A stretch of DNA of 64,000 bases from Anaerolineae bacterium (GCA_003327455.1 QOQU01000003.1:186001-250000); one strand, 5' to 3'; positions 46,695 through 56,510 are shown, counted from the first letter of the stretch. The notes: generated by a model not told the origin, from the sequence alone. Made by a program: numbers and translations.

Positions 46695-48898
46695 AACAGA
46701 TCGTTCAAAACCTGCGTACTGGCAAGACACAGTTAATTGAAACACCAACACCCGCCTTGAAACCTGGCTTTCTGTTGGTCAAAACCCGCGCCTCGCTTGT
46801 CTCTGCCGGAACAGAACGTATGTTGGTCGCCTTTAGCGGGAAGAGTCTGGTAGGCAAAGCTCGCTCTCGCCCTGATCTGGTGCGTCAACTGCTGAACAAA
46901 GCCAGACAGGAAGGGATATTGACAACCTTGGAGATAGCTTTTAACCGCCTGGATCAAGCCATGCCTCTGGGATATTCTTCGATGGGAAAGATAGTAGCTA
47001 TCGGTGAAGGTGTTAGCGGCTTTCAGATCGGGCAACGCGTTGCCTGTGGTGGCGGTGGTTATGCGGTTCATGCTGAATTTGCTCTGGTGCCTAAAAATTT
47101 AGTCGCACCGGTGCCTGATACAGTTCCCGATGAAGCAGCTGCATTTGCAACCGTTGGGGCGATTGGTATGCATGCCTTTCGACTTACCAATGCTCAGGTG
47201 GGTGAACGGATCGCAGTGATTGGGATGGGGTTGGTGGGTTTTATGGCCGCTCTGGTTGCTCGATCTGCTGGATGTGAGGTGGCGGCTTTTGAGCTTGATC
47301 CCTGGCGCTTAAACCTTTGCCGCGAGATGGGCTTTGCGGCTACCGAACCAGGTCAAGCCCTTGAATTAACTCCCGCCTTCACCGATGGTAAGGGATTTGA
47401 CGCTGTCATTATTGCTGCGGATACGCCTTCCTCCCAACCGGTTGAGTTGGCAGCGGCTATTGCCCGTTCTCGGGCGAAAATTGTGGCAGCCGGCGCAGTC
47501 GGAGAAGAACTGCCGCGTAAACCCTATTACGAAAAAGAGCTTTTCTTTGTTAACTCCCGTTCTTATGGTCCGGGGCGTTACGATCCCCATTATGAAGAGC
47601 AGGGAGTTGATTACCCTATCGACTATGTGCGTTGGACGGAGGGACGTAACCTGGCTGCCTTTGTGCGGCTACTGGAGAAACAAGCCATTGATGTGAAACC
47701 TCTAATTACCCATCGTTTTCCACTTGACCAGGCAGAGGCTGCCTATGCCTTGATATCTCACAAAGATGGAGAGCCATTTTTAGCTGTCCTGTTCGAATAT
47801 CCCGATCAAGAACAGGAACCAACCTCGAAGATTGATTTCCCCGCTGTGCAAAAGCCGGTAATGCATTCGGAATCGCCGCTGCGGATCGGCGTAATTGGAG
47901 CCGGCAATTTTGCCTCGATGGTCATGTTACCCATTCTCAAGCGCACAAAAGGGGTCGAATTGCGAGGCATTGCCTCAGCCAGCGGATTAGCGGCGCGGCA
48001 CCTGGGGGAAAAATATCATTTCCACTATGTCACCAGTGAGGCTGAGCAAATTCTTCAGGACCAAGAGATTAATCTTGTCATGATCCTGACCCGTCATCAT
48101 CTTCACGCTCTACAAACCGCGGCAGCTTTACGGAACGGAAAGCATGTCTTTTGTGAAAAACCGCTGGCAATTTGTGAAGCTGACCTTCACCTTGTCCAGG
48201 GAGCGCTCGGGTTAACAGCTGACCAGGGTGGCGCAAGTCAAGAGGCAAAAGAAATTCCCTTACTGATGGTAGGTTTCAATCGTCGTTTTGCACCATTTGT
48301 CCAGCAGTTAAAAAAGTTCATGACCCCAAGGCATCAACCGGCTTTGATCCACTATCGCGTCAACGCCGGATATATTCCCCGCTCCCATTGGGTGCAGGAT
48401 GCTCACCAGGGAGGAGGGCGGTTAACAGGGGAAGTGTGTCACTTCCTGGATACGATCGTTTACCTTCTTGAAGCCTTACCGACCAAAGTTTGGGTGAAAA
48501 GTTTACCCGATGAGCAATGGTATTGTGAGGATAACCTGGTTTTGAATTTCAGTTTTCCGGACGGTTCGATTGGGGTGATCACTTATCTTGCAAACGGAGA
48601 TAAAGCCTTCCCTAAAGAGCGCATTGAGGTCTTTTGGGGTGGGAAAGTGGCAGTGATGGACGATTTTCGACGTCTGGAACTGGTCCATGCCGGACAACGC
48701 CGCATGGAGCGCAGTTGGTTGCGCCAGGATAAGGGTCATGCTGCTGAATTGCGTGCTTTTGTACAGGCAATCACGCAGACAGGGGTGCCACCGATCCCAT
48801 ACACGCATCTCCTGGGTGTCAGCCAGGCGATCTTGACTGCTCAACGTGCCCTGCATTCAGGTACAGAAGAGAACATTTCCTACCCGAATTTGCAATGA
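46691..48898 (+). CDS. Two-domain oxidoreductase (MDR alcohol-dehydrogenase-like + Gfo/Idh/MocA)
   Basis: A 735-aa fusion. Residues about 1-375 are a medium-chain dehydrogenase with MPLGYSSMGKIVAIGEGVSGFQIG, VACGGGGYAVHAEF and a Rossmann motif GMGLVGFMAA. Residues about 395-730 are a Gfo/Idh/MocA sugar dehydrogenase with IGVIGAGNFASMVMLP, CEKPLAI and VGFNRRFAPF. Such fusions typically occur in exopolysaccharide loci. It probably oxidises or epimerises a nucleotide sugar or glycoside. Overlaps both neighbours by 4 nt (ATGA). Confidence 0.88.
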   Translation: MKQIVQNLRTGKTQLIETPTPALKPGFLLVKTRASLVSAGTERMLVAFSGKSLVGKARSRPDLVRQLLNKARQEGILTTLEIAFNRLDQAMPLGYSSMGKIVAIGEGVSGFQIGQRVACGGGGYAVHAEFALVPKNLVAPVPDTVPDEAAAFATVGAIGMHAFRLTNAQVGERIAVIGMGLVGFMAALVARSAGCEVAAFELDPWRLNLCREMGFAATEPGQALELTPAFTDGKGFDAVIIAADTPSSQPVELAAAIARSRAKIVAAGAVGEELPRKPYYEKELFFVNSRSYGPGRYDPHYEEQGVDYPIDYVRWTEGRNLAAFVRLLEKQAIDVKPLITHRFPLDQAEAAYALISHKDGEPFLAVLFEYPDQEQEPTSKIDFPAVQKPVMHSESPLRIGVIGAGNFASMVMLPILKRTKGVELRGIASASGLAARHLGEKYHFHYVTSEAEQILQDQEINLVMILTRHHLHALQTAAALRNGKHVFCEKPLAICEADLHLVQGALGLTADQGGASQEAKEIPLLMVGFNRRFAPFVQQLKKFMTPRHQPALIHYRVNAGYIPRSHWVQDAHQGGGRLTGEVCHFLDTIVYLLEALPTKVWVKSLPDEQWYCEDNLVLNFSFPDGSIGVITYLANGDKAFPKERIEVFWGGKVAVMDDFRRLELVHAGQRRMERSWLRQDKGHAAELRAFVQAITQTGVPPIPYTHLLGVSQAILTAQRALHSGTEENISYPNLQ

Positions 48899-50928
48899 CT
48901 GCTTTCAAACGATTTCGGCTCGCTTTGCGGGCAGTGCGAGAGCTGGGGCTAACCCCGCTTGTCAACTATGGGTGGTATCAATTGGGGATTCGCAGCGGCT
49001 TGACTGAAAAGGTTAGTCACGCATCCTTGCAACAAGCGATGCGTGACATAAGGGGAGTGCATTTCCAGCCGATTTTTGAATTGCCCGCCTCGCATGAGCT
49101 GATTTCGGTATTAGGTGATCAGGTTCAAAGTTTACTGGATGAAGCGGAGGAGATTTGCGCAGGAAAAGTACGTCTTTTTGGATCACAACCGGTTGATCTC
49201 GACTACCGCCAGAGTAGCTCAGAACTCTGGTTTACCAGGGTGGAGCGTTCACTCATGGACGAGAAAAATCCCCCTGTTGATATGAAATTCTTTTGGGAGC
49301 CAGCGCGTTTTGGTTGGGTTTACCCTCTGGGACGTGCCTACCGGGTTCATCCCGAAGAGCGATATGCGGAGAAGTTTTGGGATTATCTTGAGACCTTTTG
49401 GGAGCATCATCCTCCATACTATGGCGTGAACTGGTTGTCGGCTCAAGAAGTTGCCCTACGACTGATGGCATGGACTTTTGGTTATCAGGTTTTTCGAAAC
49501 GCCGCGGCGAGTACGACAGAACGGAAACAACGCCTGCTCGAGGCGTTGGCAGCCCATGCAGCGCGTATCCCCTGTACCCTTTCTTATGCTGTGGCGCAAA
49601 ATAATAATCACCTTTTGAGTGAGGCAGTGGGATTGATGACTGCCGGAGCGGTTTTGCGAGGCCATCCGCTTTCAGAGTCGTGGTGGAAGATGGGCTGGAA
49701 ATGGTTTTTCGTCGGTATCCGTCGTCAGATTGCAGAAGATGGCACGTATGTTCAACACAGTGTGAATTATCACCGTTTGATGCTCCAGTTAGCCCTCTGG
49801 GCGCGATTGCTTGCGATGAGGCAGGGAGTTGCCTTGCCAGGTTTGGTCTCGCAACGTCTGGCTGAGGCAGCGAAATGGTTATGGGAATGTTGTGATCCGA
49901 GCAATGGACGCGTTCCGAATTTAGGCCCGAACGATGGGGCATACATTCAGCCTTTAAGTCAAACACCGTTTCACGATTATCGGGCGGTCATTCAGGCTGC
50001 CTGGCGAGCTTTTATCGGTCAGGCAGCCTTTCCACCAGGTGTCTGGGATGAGATGAGCCTGTGGTATCGGGTTGAAACCTCGTTATTCACTGCCTCCTAT
50101 GGAGATTTAGAAGGGCCAGTTTGTCCTGAAAAGGAGCGCTTATCTATTCGTCCAAACTCATGGGTATTGATCCGTTCCGAAAAACAAAAAACCTGGGCAG
50201 CCTTTCGTTGCCCGCGCTTTTTCTCTAGACCTACGCATGCTGACCTCCTGCACGTTGATTTATGGTGGGAAGGGATAAATCTGGCGATGGATGCCGGCAC
50301 CTATCGCTACACAGCTTCACCACCCTGGGACAATCCCCTCTCCCAGGCTTTTTATCACAATACTGTTACCATCGACGGTACGAATCCAATGACCAGAGCA
50401 GGGAAATTTCTATGGCTGGATTGGGCTAAAACCAGGATGGAGATCAGCCGAAACGAGAAAATCAAGACAGATGTGACGGTAAGGGCAGAGCATAGCGGCT
50501 ATCTGGCTCAGGGCGTGCGCTTACAGCGCTCGGTTACGTTGCGCGACGATCAGCTCTGGATTATTGAAGATTGCCTCGAACCGGCACATCCAAAAATGCA
50601 GTCAATTGCCCCTCCGATTCGTTTGCACTGGCTGGTCACCCTGGGTGATTGGCAGGTCTCAAAGGAAGAGGCTGGATGGTGTATCTTTTTCTGGTTTCAT
50701 GATCGGCAGGTACGTTTGAGATTAAAGGCACCGGCAACCTCTTATTTGCGCATCGTGAACGCGGGCAAGGTGGTTTTTGGAGACGGTGAGGAGTTTCCTG
50801 TTTACGGATATTACTCAGGTTCTTATAATTGCCTGGAACCAGCGCTCTCGGTGATCCTGGAAGTGCAGGAAACCCTACCATTCAAATTAGAAACCATTTG
50901 GGAATTAAACGAAACGGAAAAGGTATGA
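48895..50928 (+). CDS. Heparinase II/III family protein
   Basis: 677 aa. The N-terminal alpha/alpha toroid (about 90-370) includes the conserved AQNNNHLLSEAVGLM and YVQHSVNYHRLML, which hold the Asn, Tyr and His used by PL12/PL21-type lyases. The C-terminal beta-sandwich holds HADLLHVDLWWEGINLAMDAG and YHNTVTIDG, the Hepar_II_III metal-binding region. No signal peptide is visible. In polysaccharide loci such proteins degrade or modify uronic-acid polymers. Overlaps both neighbours by 4 nt. Confidence 0.86.
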   Translation: MTAFKRFRLALRAVRELGLTPLVNYGWYQLGIRSGLTEKVSHASLQQAMRDIRGVHFQPIFELPASHELISVLGDQVQSLLDEAEEICAGKVRLFGSQPVDLDYRQSSSELWFTRVERSLMDEKNPPVDMKFFWEPARFGWVYPLGRAYRVHPEERYAEKFWDYLETFWEHHPPYYGVNWLSAQEVALRLMAWTFGYQVFRNAAASTTERKQRLLEALAAHAARIPCTLSYAVAQNNNHLLSEAVGLMTAGAVLRGHPLSESWWKMGWKWFFVGIRRQIAEDGTYVQHSVNYHRLMLQLALWARLLAMRQGVALPGLVSQRLAEAAKWLWECCDPSNGRVPNLGPNDGAYIQPLSQTPFHDYRAVIQAAWRAFIGQAAFPPGVWDEMSLWYRVETSLFTASYGDLEGPVCPEKERLSIRPNSWVLIRSEKQKTWAAFRCPRFFSRPTHADLLHVDLWWEGINLAMDAGTYRYTASPPWDNPLSQAFYHNTVTIDGTNPMTRAGKFLWLDWAKTRMEISRNEKIKTDVTVRAEHSGYLAQGVRLQRSVTLRDDQLWIIEDCLEPAHPKMQSIAPPIRLHWLVTLGDWQVSKEEAGWCIFFWFHDRQVRLRLKAPATSYLRIVNAGKVVFGDGEEFPVYGYYSGSYNCLEPALSVILEVQETLPFKLETIWELNETEKV

Positions 50929-52142
50929 AAATCCTCTTGATCCATCAAGCCTTTGCTGCCTTGAACGAACCCGGCGGCACCCGCCATCATGAGCTGGCGC
51001 GCTTTTTTGCCGAGCAGGGTCATCAGGTGATGGTGATCACCAGTCCCATCAATTACATGACCGGTGCTGAACAATCGGTGGAGAAAGTCGAGCAAATGAA
51101 GCTTGGTGAGGGAGAGGTTATGATCCTGAGGGTACCGGTTTATCGGGCTTTTCACCGTAGCTTTATTCATCGCACCTTGAGTTTCATGAGCTTTATGGTC
51201 ACTTCTCTCTGGTATGCCTTCAAACTACCGTCCCCCGATGTGGTCTGGGGAACTTCTCCTCCAATTTTTCAGGTGATCACTGCCTGGTTGGTCGCAAAAT
51301 TAAAACGAAAACCACTCTTATTTGAAGTGCGAGATCTCTGGCCGGCTTTTGCGGTGCAGGTGGGCGTGTTACGAAATCGATTCCTGATCGCCGCGTCTGA
51401 ATGGCTGGAACGATTTCTCCTTCGTCAAGCTGATCAGGTTGTGGTCAATTCGCCTGGATTTGTAGCGCACGTTAGCCAGCGAGGCGCGAAAAGCGTGGCG
51501 ATCGTCCCCAATGGTTCCGACGTAGATTTATTTTCTATCCGGGAGGGTGGCGATCATTTTCGGCGAGCGTATGGGTTAGAGGACAAATTTGTGGTTTTAT
51601 ATGCTGGTGCGCATGGGCTATCCAACGATTTGGATCAGGTCCTGGCAGCGGCAGAAGAGCTACGCACCGTCGCAAAAATCGTTTTTGTTCTGGTAGGCGA
51701 TGGCAAGGAAAAACCCAGATTACTGCAAAAGGCAGCCGAACTGGGTTTGACCAACGTCCTTTTTCTGCCTCCAGTGGCGAAGACAGAGATGGCGAAGGTG
51801 ATTCATGGGGCGGATGTTTGTCTGGCGATCCTGAAACCAATTCCTCTTTACGGAACGGTTTATCCGAATAAGGTGTTTGATTATATGGCTGCCGGCAAAG
51901 CAGTCTTGCTGGCGATCCCGGGTGTGATTCGGGAGGTTATCGAAGAACATCGGGCAGGGGTGGCTGTTCCTCCTGGCGATGCGCATGCTCTGGCGGAAGC
52001 GGTGCTTTTCTTAGCCCAAAACCTTGAGCTGGTCGCCGAGTTTGGGCGCAATGGGCAAAGAGCAATTGAGGGACATTTCAACCGTAAAAAGCTGGCTGCG
52101 GAGTTTCTTGCTTTGTTTGAAAACTTAGCCGCTAATAGTTAA
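50925..52142 (+). CDS. Glycosyltransferase family 4
   Basis: A 405-aa GT-B enzyme of WbuB/WcaI-like type. It has MKILLIHQAFAALNEPGGTRHHELARF at the N-terminus, DVVWGTSPPIFQ, VVNSPGFV, VPNGSDVDLF and the nucleotide-sugar site YGTVYPNKVFDYMAAGKAVL. The frame is open from 50829, but ATG 50925 overlaps the heparinase stop (ATGA) and matches the family start. It ends the polysaccharide set. Acceptor and donor sugars are unknown. Confidence 0.88.
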   Translation: MKILLIHQAFAALNEPGGTRHHELARFFAEQGHQVMVITSPINYMTGAEQSVEKVEQMKLGEGEVMILRVPVYRAFHRSFIHRTLSFMSFMVTSLWYAFKLPSPDVVWGTSPPIFQVITAWLVAKLKRKPLLFEVRDLWPAFAVQVGVLRNRFLIAASEWLERFLLRQADQVVVNSPGFVAHVSQRGAKSVAIVPNGSDVDLFSIREGGDHFRRAYGLEDKFVVLYAGAHGLSNDLDQVLAAAEELRTVAKIVFVLVGDGKEKPRLLQKAAELGLTNVLFLPPVAKTEMAKVIHGADVCLAILKPIPLYGTVYPNKVFDYMAAGKAVLLAIPGVIREVIEEHRAGVAVPPGDAHALAEAVLFLAQNLELVAEFGRNGQRAIEGHFNRKKLAAEFLALFENLAANS

Positions 52143-53090
52143 TTAATTCTGTTGAGCGATTTTTACATTCGTATAGACAGCAGTGTTCCAGTGGCGATAA
52201 TCTGAAAGGCGGCCGCGAATCGCTTTGTCAAAGGTCTCACGCAGCGAGGCTGTGATTGGCCCCATCACTCCATTTCCGATGGGGCGGTGATCCACTCGAG
52301 TCACGGCAACAATTTGAGCTGCCGAACCGGTTAAGAATAATTCTTCACACAGATATATCTCTGTTCGATCGATGGATCGTTCCTGCACGGTTAACTTCAA
52401 TTCTTTCTGCGCCATTTCGATCACCGATCGCCGGGTAATCCCTTCAAGGATATTGTCAGTCACCGGAGGTGTAACCAGAATACCATTTTTGACCATAAAG
52501 ACATTCATTGCACTGGCTTCGGATACATGGCCTTCTTCGGTAAGTACCAACGCTTCATCAAAACCAGCCAGGACTGCATCCGTCTTGGTAAAGGCAGAAT
52601 TGATATATGCCCCGCTGATCTTGCCCCGCGCCGGAATGGCATTGTCGTCAATGCGACGCCAGGATGAGAAGGTCAAATGGGCATCGGTGTCGTTCTTGAG
52701 ATACCGCTCAAAAGGAATAGCTACAATGGCGATTTCATCGTGTAAATCATGCAATCTTACCCCAATCACTTCGTCTGCTTTGTAGGCAATGGGGCGGATG
52801 TAAATATCCTGGCGATAGTTTTCCTGTCGGATGAGTTCAAGTGTGACCTGCGTCAGGCTTTGCGGAGTATGGTTTAACTCCATGCGGAGCAGTTTTGCAG
52901 AGTTCAATAATCTTTCATAATGATCCAGCGGTCTGAACAGGTACAATTGTTCTTGTTCCGGGTTCCAGTAAGCGCGCAGTCCTCCAAAAACTGCTGTTCC
53001 ATAGTTGAATCCGTGTGTCAATACACTGATTTTGGCTTCCGAATAAGGGACAATTTTGCCTCGAAAATATGCATGGAGAGGAATGGACAT
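52143..53090 (-). CDS. ilvE: Branched-chain amino acid aminotransferase
   Basis: A 315-aa class IV PLP aminotransferase. Features are FRGKIVPYSEAKISVLTHGFNYGTAVFGG, YIRPIAYK, the PLP Lys in RGKISGAYINSAFTKTDA, and the binding motif EGHVSEASAMNVFMVKNG. The frame is open to 53219, but AAGGAGAAGG just before ATG 53090, with MSIPLHAYFRG after it, fixes the start. It catalyses the last step of Leu, Ile and Val synthesis. D-amino-acid or ADC-lyase relatives are less likely given length and the YGTAVFGGLRAY motif. Confidence 0.92.
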   Translation of the reverse strand: MSIPLHAYFRGKIVPYSEAKISVLTHGFNYGTAVFGGLRAYWNPEQEQLYLFRPLDHYERLLNSAKLLRMELNHTPQSLTQVTLELIRQENYRQDIYIRPIAYKADEVIGVRLHDLHDEIAIVAIPFERYLKNDTDAHLTFSSWRRIDDNAIPARGKISGAYINSAFTKTDAVLAGFDEALVLTEEGHVSEASAMNVFMVKNGILVTPPVTDNILEGITRRSVIEMAQKELKLTVQERSIDRTEIYLCEELFLTGSAAQIVAVTRVDHRPIGNGVMGPITASLRETFDKAIRGRLSDYRHWNTAVYTNVKIAQQN

Positions 53091-53246
53091 GGGAACCTTC
53101 TCCTTAGAAAGAAACAAAAAGGGTAGGTTTTCTTTGATTATACTCTTTTCTCTCAAACCTTTCTCATGTTTGCGTCTATCCAAAGGGGAAACCTTGGAGT
53201 ATGATTGGGGTTGTCTCATACAGAACTTCGTTTGGAGGCGGACAAA

Positions 53247-54146
53247 ATGAAACGTGCGGTTAGCATTAGTATTGGCTCATCGAAGCGGGATAAGCGGGTG
53301 GAAGTGCAATTGTTAGGGGAAACTGTATTGATTGAACGCATTGGGACGGACGGTGATATGGAGAAAGCAGCGCAGCTATATCAGGAGCTGGATGGGAAAG
53401 TGGATGCCTTCGGGGTTGGTGGAGCAGATTTAGGTGTCATGGTGGATCGAAAATGGTATCCTTTATATTCGGTGCAACCGATGGTGCGTTTTGTCAAAAA
53501 AACTCCGCTCGTGGACGGAGCTGGTTTAAAAAATTCTTTAGAGTATCGCCTGGCACCATTTATTAATGAGCATATCGGTGATTACGTGAAAGAACGCAAG
53601 GCTTTTATCACTGTAGGTGTGGATCGTTGGGGGATGGCTTGCTCCTTTGCCGATCATGGTTACGAATGTGTTTTTGGCGATATGATGTTTGCCTTGGGGT
53701 TGCCCTTTCCAATTCGCAAGACCGCAACCTTGAAAGTATTGGCAGCCATTCTGATGCCGATTGCTGGGCGGCTTCCTTTTGAGTGGCTTTACCCCACTGG
53801 TGAAAAGCAAGAGCAGCGAATCCCGAAATGGGAGAAGTATTATCTTTGGGCAACCGTGATCGCGGGTGACTGCCATTACGTTAAACGTCACATGCCCGAG
53901 CGTCTGGATGGTAAAGTGATTGCAACCAATACGACGACCGCTTCGGATGTTGAACTTTTCCGCCAGGCAGGGGTCAAGTATCTGGTGACTTCAACACCGG
54001 TTCTGGATGGGCGTTCCTTTGGGACAAACATGATGGAAGCGGCTTTGATTGCCGCAAGCGGAAAAGGACGTAAATTATCCGTGGAAGAATTGAATGAGAT
54101 GATCGATCAAATCGGTCTCCAACCCCAACTACAGGAGTTAAACTGA
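53247..54146 (+). CDS. Conserved protein annotated as quinate 5-dehydrogenase
   Basis: A 299-aa cytoplasmic protein. Start ATG 53247 has GGAGG 8 nt upstream; the frame opens earlier at 53205. SIGSSKRDKRVEVQLLGE, IERIGTDGDMEKA and VDAFGVGGADLG at the N-terminus match a family common in Firmicutes and Chloroflexota that databases label quinate 5-dehydrogenase. I see no Rossmann glycine motif at the N-terminus, and I know of no direct experimental support for the label. Its stop codon overlaps the next start (TGATG). Confidence 0.65.
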   Translation: MKRAVSISIGSSKRDKRVEVQLLGETVLIERIGTDGDMEKAAQLYQELDGKVDAFGVGGADLGVMVDRKWYPLYSVQPMVRFVKKTPLVDGAGLKNSLEYRLAPFINEHIGDYVKERKAFITVGVDRWGMACSFADHGYECVFGDMMFALGLPFPIRKTATLKVLAAILMPIAGRLPFEWLYPTGEKQEQRIPKWEKYYLWATVIAGDCHYVKRHMPERLDGKVIATNTTTASDVELFRQAGVKYLVTSTPVLDGRSFGTNMMEAALIAASGKGRKLSVEELNEMIDQIGLQPQLQELN

Positions 54147-54937
54147 TGCTTCCTGCGATTGTAATGGCCGGTGGAATCCCTCAAGAGGGCGAACCTTTAT
54201 ATCCTTTATCTCAAGGGAAACAGAAAGCTTTGCTTCCAATTGCTGGCAAACCGATGATCGAGTGGGTTTTAGAGGCGTTGGAAGAAGCATCGAAGATCAG
54301 CCATGTTGTCGTGGTGGGCTTATCGCCTGACGAAATTTACCCGACAAGCAAAGTTGTAGCATGGATTCCCAATCAAGAGGACATGTTGGCCAATATCCTC
54401 GAAGGGATGAATAAAGTCATGGAGATCGAGCCGATTGCGCACCATGTTGTTTTGGTTTCCTCGGATATCCCGGCTATTCAAGGGGAAATGGTCGATTGGC
54501 TTGTTGAAACGACCATGCAAACGGATGAGGATGTGTATTACACGGTTATCGAGCGACATGTAATGGAAGCAAAGTATCCGCTTTCTCGCCGATCCTACAC
54601 GCGCCTGAAAGACATTGAAGTTTGTGGGGGAGACATGAATGTGATCCGGGCGAAAATGGCTACCCAGAATCAAGAGATGTGGAAGAAAATTATTGCAGCC
54701 CGAAAAAATGTCTTCAAGCAAGCGGCCTTGATCGGTCTGGATACTTTGCTCTTATTGCTCGTCCGCCAGATTACACTTGATCAGGCGGTACAAACGGTTG
54801 CATCGAGAATGAAGATTAGTGGGCGAGCGATTGTCTGTCCATACGCCGAGGTTGGAATGGATATCGATAAACCGCATCAATTCCAGATCGTTGAGGCAGA
54901 TTTACTTCAACGGATGAGGAGTCGCCAGATCGCATGA
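54146..54937 (+). CDS. Nucleotidyltransferase family protein (MobA-like NTP transferase)
   Basis: A 263-aa protein with an N-terminal GT-A/MobA-like fold: MLPAIVMAGGIPQEG, KQKALLPIAGKPMIEWVLEALEE, and an acidic motif VLVSSDIPAIQGEMVDW in place of the metal-binding Asp pair. The consensus GGxxxR..G..K.. is altered (LSQGKQKAL). It probably transfers NMP to a sugar phosphate or cofactor. It overlaps its upstream gene by one base and the PAP2 gene by 4 nt. Confidence 0.75.
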   Translation: MLPAIVMAGGIPQEGEPLYPLSQGKQKALLPIAGKPMIEWVLEALEEASKISHVVVVGLSPDEIYPTSKVVAWIPNQEDMLANILEGMNKVMEIEPIAHHVVLVSSDIPAIQGEMVDWLVETTMQTDEDVYYTVIERHVMEAKYPLSRRSYTRLKDIEVCGGDMNVIRAKMATQNQEMWKKIIAARKNVFKQAALIGLDTLLLLLVRQITLDQAVQTVASRMKISGRAIVCPYAEVGMDIDKPHQFQIVEADLLQRMRSRQIA

Positions 54938-55440
54938 AACGGTGGGTGGAATGGGATGCGCAAATCAGCGAAAAACTGCGCATAGACAATAGCCATAACT
55001 GGTTAAAAAAGGGAGCGGCGATCTTTGCTCATTCGGGAGATTCATGGTTTTGGCTGTCAGGGTTGGTTCTGGTCGGAGTCTTGATTCCTTCACTACGGCG
55101 TCTGGCTATTCTGTATGGTGGCACGATCTTGATTCTGGCTGGTTTGGTTCTGGCGATCAAGTTCTCGGTCCGACGTCAAAGGCCGCAAGGGGAGTGGGGC
55201 GCAATCTATCGGCGTACCGATCCGCATTCATTCCCTTCCGGTCATGCGGCGCGGGCGACCCTCCTGGCGGTTTTGGGTATCGGATTAGGACCGCCAATTT
55301 GGGGAGGTGTGTTGGTTATCTGGGCACCTCTGGTTAGTCTCTCGCGGGTGGCTTTAGGCCTTCATTATCTGTCGGATGTTCTGGTTGGGGCGTTGTTGGG
55401 GGCATTGGTCGGAGTCTTGAGCTTATGGTGGTTTGGCTAG
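54934..55440 (+). CDS. PAP2 family phosphatase
   Basis: A 168-aa membrane phosphatase with three signature motifs: KFSVRRQRP (K-x6-RP), FPSGHAAR and SRVALGLHYLSDVL. About four to five helices. Family members dephosphorylate undecaprenyl pyrophosphate or phosphatidic acid in the cell envelope. Its TAG stop shares four bases (CTAG) with the converging Pgi/Pmi gene. The last gene of a three-gene operon. Confidence 0.88.
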   Translation: MKRWVEWDAQISEKLRIDNSHNWLKKGAAIFAHSGDSWFWLSGLVLVGVLIPSLRRLAILYGGTILILAGLVLAIKFSVRRQRPQGEWGAIYRRTDPHSFPSGHAARATLLAVLGIGLGPPIWGGVLVIWAPLVSLSRVALGLHYLSDVLVGALLGALVGVLSLWWFG

Positions 55441-56510
55441 ACTGTTGAGATAGGGATTTTTGCCAGTTCGCTTTTGAAACTTTCGAGGATATCGATCGGC
55501 GTGGGATCGACACCGTAAGCTATTGCCAGATAATAGGCGATATAATCGCCAAGTAATAGCGTTGTCCATAGGTGGGCGAGGGGAGTGTCCCCTTCAGCGT
55601 CAATGAAATCTGTGCCTAACCCCTGCAACATAAACTCCCGTTTGGTCATTTCTATTCGCATTTGATGGCGAGGATGCAGGAAGCGAGAACGCAGAAATAG
55701 GGCAACGATTTGGCTCAACAACGCCTCAGGGTTTTGGGTGCCAGTTAAGAGGTTATGGTTTGCTTCGGGAATTTCCTCGGATTGCGCCCACGCTTTGGCA
55801 AGCTCGTTGATTTGTGTTTTCCAGCGGCGCGCTACCGGGGCGAGGAATCCAGCCCCAAAGACAGAGACCATTCTGCCAATCAACTGCCCAGCCATCCTTT
55901 TAGCAGGGTTTTGCACTGTCGGCGTTTGAGGGTCGAGTTTCTTTTGAATAACCGACATTGCCTGGATAGCACTTTCAATATCTGTGGTTGGATCAGCTAT
56001 TGCATTTAGGCGATACAGCAGGGCGAGGATCAGGCTGAAAGAATAGCCGACCGCTGCCCTCGGCTGTCCCAGGTAATCATATTTCCAAAGCGGGAAGTGG
56101 TATTTCTCAGCAAGGTGGGCAAGCTCCCCTCCGGTTGAGATTCCCAGTAATGTGCAACCACGTTTATGGGCATTTTCCAGGGCGATCAGGACTTCTTCTG
56201 TGTTGCCGGAATGCGAAGATCCTGTCACCAGGATCGAAGGACCGCTTGCCCAGGCTGGAATTTCGTAATCCCGAACCAGGGAAAATGGAATGGAAAGGCG
56301 ATTACTTACATAATTTTGAACTAAGTCAGCTCCGATTGCTGAGCCTCCTACGCCAACGACGATGATATGCTTTATGGAGGCTGTATTAGGTAACTCCTGA
56401 TTCAGCCCCAGCTTCCAACCGTTTCTCAACTGCTCAGCGAGGTGTTGGAGATGCCAAAGCATATTTTGTTGATCGTATTGAGGATAGATGGTTAGATCAT
56501 CAAAGATCAT
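55437..56510 (-). CDS. Bifunctional phosphoglucose/phosphomannose isomerase
   Basis: A 357-aa SIS-fold aldose-ketose isomerase. Features are VVGVGGSAIGADLVQNY, VTGSSHSGNTEEVL, EIPEANHNLLTG and the C-terminal PTPIDILESFKSELAK. Start ATG 56510 has GGGAGG about 6 nt upstream; a GTG at 56516 would sit inside the Shine-Dalgarno. It interconverts glucose-6-P/fructose-6-P and mannose-6-P, supplying precursors for cell-envelope sugars. Confidence 0.88.
   Translation of the reverse strand: MIFDDLTIYPQYDQQNMLWHLQHLAEQLRNGWKLGLNQELPNTASIKHIIVVGVGGSAIGADLVQNYVSNRLSIPFSLVRDYEIPAWASGPSILVTGSSHSGNTEEVLIALENAHKRGCTLLGISTGGELAHLAEKYHFPLWKYDYLGQPRAAVGYSFSLILALLYRLNAIADPTTDIESAIQAMSVIQKKLDPQTPTVQNPAKRMAGQLIGRMVSVFGAGFLAPVARRWKTQINELAKAWAQSEEIPEANHNLLTGTQNPEALLSQIVALFLRSRFLHPRHQMRIEMTKREFMLQGLGTDFIDAEGDTPLAHLWTTLLLGDYIAYYLAIAYGVDPTPIDILESFKSELAKIPISTV

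Noticed and set aside
49253-49966. 237-codon minus-strand ORF inside the heparinase gene
   Set aside because: Composition is low in hydrophobic order and has no family features; the opposite frame encodes a clear heparinase.
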